A DNA stretch of 7,603 nucleotides from Deltaproteobacteria bacterium (GTDB lineage Bacteria > Desulfobacterota > Desulfobacteria > Desulfobacterales > JAFDDL01): assembly GCA_019310865.1 (NCBI GenBank), contig JAFDDL010000165.1, positions 1 through 7,603 of the forward strand. Direction: 5' to 3'. A program made the position numbers and the translations under genes. Every line of letters starts with the position of its first letter. The stretch's first letter is position 1. The notes under the pieces are model-generated. The model searched no databases. It had not been told where the DNA came from and worked only from the letters and a program-made list of their open reading frames with translations. This document shows positions 6,543-7,603 of the stretch, piece by piece.

Positions 6543-7022
6543 CTATTTAAATCGATCATCTGATTTCCGGCTTGAAACGGTTTGACTGGGTTTCTCCAGC
6601 CAGCCGGTTCGCTGGGCAGCGTGCGCATCGAATTCAGGGACATACGGCTTGATGTCCAAAAGCGGGGTGCCATCGAGGATATCGATGTTCCGGACGGTCA
6701 AAATGCCGTCTACGATCTTTTCCAGCTGCAATACGGAAAACCCGATCGGGTTCGGACGCTTGGGGGCACGGGTGGAAAAGAGACCTCGTGATTTCGTATC
6801 CATGAAAGGCACGACTTGAAGCTTAAAACCCTGGCTGCGGTGGAAATGATACAGCAAGATGATGTGCGAAAAACCGCCAAGATCCGTCAGCCCCGGTTGG
6901 AATTTCGCGAACACCTCAACCGTGCCCGTCATGCCGGCAGCACCCGGCGGCTGGATTGGCATATTCCCTATTTTCTTGTATGGGGAATGAATGATTCCGA
7001 TGGGTTCGAATTCGATTTTCAT
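6543..7022 (-). CDS. trmO: tRNA (N6-threonylcarbamoyladenosine37-N6)-methyltransferase TrmO (TsaA/UPF0066 family)
   Basis: A 159-residue TsaA-fold protein. Characterised members use S-adenosylmethionine to methylate t6A37 in threonine tRNA to m6t6A, in the cytoplasm. The sequence opens with the family-typical IGIIHSPY (8-15). It carries the signature GLFSTRAPKRPNPIG (80-94, with the Arg-Pro-Asn core) and DGTPLLDIKPYVPEFD (117-132). It is shorter than the 235-residue E. coli enzyme and corresponds to the single-domain form seen in archaea and many anaerobes. I chose the ATG at 7022 because MKIEFEPIG matches the usual family N-terminus. A GTG at 7049 in the same frame would add nine residues (MSRECLCET). 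Neither has a clear Shine-Dalgarno, so the start is uncertain. TAG ends the frame. It is divergent from tadA, another anticodon-loop enzyme. Related UPF0066 proteins may act on other substrates, so the exact tRNA target is inferred from the family. Confidence 0.88.
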   Translation of the reverse strand: MKIEFEPIGIIHSPYKKIGNMPIQPPGAAGMTGTVEVFAKFQPGLTDLGGFSHIILLYHFHRSQGFKLQVVPFMDTKSRGLFSTRAPKRPNPIGFSVLQLEKIVDGILTVRNIDILDGTPLLDIKPYVPEFDAHAAQRTGWLEKPSQTVSSRKSDDRFK

Positions 7023-7352
7023 CGTTTCACACAAACACTCACGGCTCACCGCATGATGATGGGTAGCCGGATGGTTGGTTATCCGTTGTCTGGCCTCAGT
7101 TCACAATGCTCATGGAACCGCTATCGTCAATTTTATCATGTATAACTGAAAAATAAGCGAAAATACAACTATTTGCGTGTTTCACGCCATTTTTCCCAAC
7201 ATATAACAACTGTGAACGGATGGATATGCAGGCAGGCAGGCAATTTAACTGCGAATGGGGGAAAAAAATGGATTGAATTTTAAATGCCTCTTGGGCTATA
7301 CGAAGGCCGATGGCATTGATTTGAACAAATATTAACAGGATTGGACCCTTTA
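7023..7352. other. Intergenic spacer between divergent trmO and tadA
   Basis: No gene is supported here. It must hold both divergent promoters. A plus-strand candidate for tadA is TTGAAT (7273-7278), 18 bases, TATACG (7297-7302). On the minus strand a TTGACG hexamer near 7132 has no good -10 partner. A GGCA tetranucleotide runs almost four times at 7228-7242. Small palindromes include CGGAT-N8-ATCCG (7068-7085) and ATTTG-AA-CAAAT (7319-7330). The region is AT-rich from about 7130 to 7290. An 88-codon minus-strand frame (7096-7362) has no family features and overlaps the tadA start, so I do not call it. Confidence 0.5.
7273..7302 (+). promoter_or_regulatory. Weak promoter candidate for tadA
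   Basis: TTGAAT (4 of 6 to -35) and TATACG (4 of 6 to -10) are separated by 18 bases, about 50 bases before the tadA start. No better pair was seen in the spacer. Low confidence. Confidence 0.22.
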
Positions 7353-7603
7353 ATGGACGCACACCAGCAGCACCGAGAATTTATGGACATCGCCATTGCC
7401 CAGGCACGGCAGGCGGGAGAAAAGGACGAGGTCCCGGTGGGCGCCATTCTGGTTTCGCAGTCCGGCAACGTGCTGGCCAGGGCCCATAACCAAACCATCA
7501 CCCGCATGGATCCAACGGCCCATGCCGAGATACAGGTGCTGCGCGCGGGCGCCCGCGTGGTGGGCAACTACCGGTTGTTAAACGCCATCTTGTATGTTAC
7601 GGT
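7353..7603 (+). CDS. tadA: tRNA-specific adenosine deaminase TadA (partial, cut by window end)
   Basis: The first 83 residues of a TadA-type deaminase, which converts A34 to inosine in the wobble position of arginine tRNA(ACG) and is usually essential in bacteria. The visible part contains EVPVGAILV (26-34), the zinc/catalytic motif HAE (His57, Glu59, the same numbers as in E. coli TadA) within DPTAHAEI, then NYRL (72-75) and LYVT (80-83). The window ends just before the expected PCxxC zinc-binding motif, so the second half of the active site cannot be checked. ATG at 7353 gives the normal N-terminal length. AGGA at 7337-7340 is a rather distant (12-base) Shine-Dalgarno, and a second ATG at 7383 would cut into the first helix. 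Cytosine or guanine deaminases of the same superfamily are less likely because of the TadA-typical DPTAHAEI and NYRL segments. Confidence 0.92.
   Translation, partial: MDAHQQHREFMDIAIAQARQAGEKDEVPVGAILVSQSGNVLARAHNQTITRMDPTAHAEIQVLRAGARVVGNYRLLNAILYVT

Noticed and set aside
126..6545. TAG read as pyrrolysine genome-wide
   Set aside because: The UPF0182, glutamate synthase-like and trmO genes all end in TAG exactly at the family-typical C-terminus, and readthrough of the glutamate synthase-like stop would run out after about 14 codons. TAG behaves as an ordinary stop here.
6422..6673. An 83-codon minus-strand open frame overlapping the trmO end
   Set aside because: It overlaps the conserved C-terminal part of trmO in another frame, and its translation is Pro/Ser/Thr/Met-rich and not protein-like.
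7228..7242. GGCA tetranucleotide run as a phase-variation tract
   Set aside because: Fewer than four copies, and more than 100 bases from any start codon or promoter element, so slippage control is unlikely.
7096..7362. An 88-codon minus-strand open frame in the trmO-tadA spacer
   Set aside because: It overlaps the tadA start and the expected promoter region, has no recognisable motif, and has a composition like translated AT-rich spacer.
1..7603. CRISPR arrays, insertion sequences, tRNA or rRNA genes
   Set aside because: No regularly spaced repeats, transposase motifs, terminal inverted repeats or cloverleaf-like sequences were seen on either strand.

Overview
The window looks like a piece of chromosome from a Gram-negative, anaerobic-type proteobacterium. 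A Desulfobacterota (old 'Deltaproteobacteria', Desulfobacteraceae-like) host is my best guess. This rests on the protein set (a large UPF0182 membrane protein, and an FMN-type glutamate-synthase-like protein with an N-terminal cysteine cluster) and on the moderate GC content. It is an inference, because no rRNA or other marker gene is present. I see no mobile element, CRISPR array, tRNA or rRNA.

Layout, left to right. Positions 1-125 are a short downstream flank. A minus-strand gene for a 960-residue UPF0182 membrane protein fills 126-3008. A 250-base gap (3009-3258) holds its likely promoter and Shine-Dalgarno site, plus two abutting palindromes, one of which may end the upstream transcript. 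Next, also on the minus strand, is a two-gene unit: an FMN-binding glutamate-synthase-domain protein (4647-6227) followed 38 bases later by a glutamate dehydrogenase homologue (3259-4608). Positions 6228-6542 are its leader, with several inverted repeats. The first part of that stretch is an open extension of trmO past its amber stop. The minus-strand trmO (6543-7022) and the plus-strand tadA (from 7353, cut by the window end) diverge from a roughly 330-base spacer. Both encode tRNA anticodon-loop modification enzymes.

The most notable point is the glutamate dehydrogenase homologue. It has the full length and all large motifs of the hexameric NADP-type family, including the substrate-binding lysines and the dinucleotide-binding loop. 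However, the two residues that perform catalysis are both replaced: the catalytic Lys (Lys125 in Clostridium symbiosum numbering) is Arg122, and the catalytic Asp (Asp165) is Gly162. Several other near-invariant positions have changed as well. It is co-transcribed, by position, with a GltS-like FMN protein that lacks the glutaminase domain and the usual GltS 3Fe-4S cysteines but carries an N-terminal four-cysteine cluster. The pair may be a repurposed nitrogen-metabolism module (a pseudoenzyme, a regulator, or an enzyme with changed chemistry) and not ordinary glutamate synthesis. That functional reading is inference. The residue changes are read directly from the sequence.
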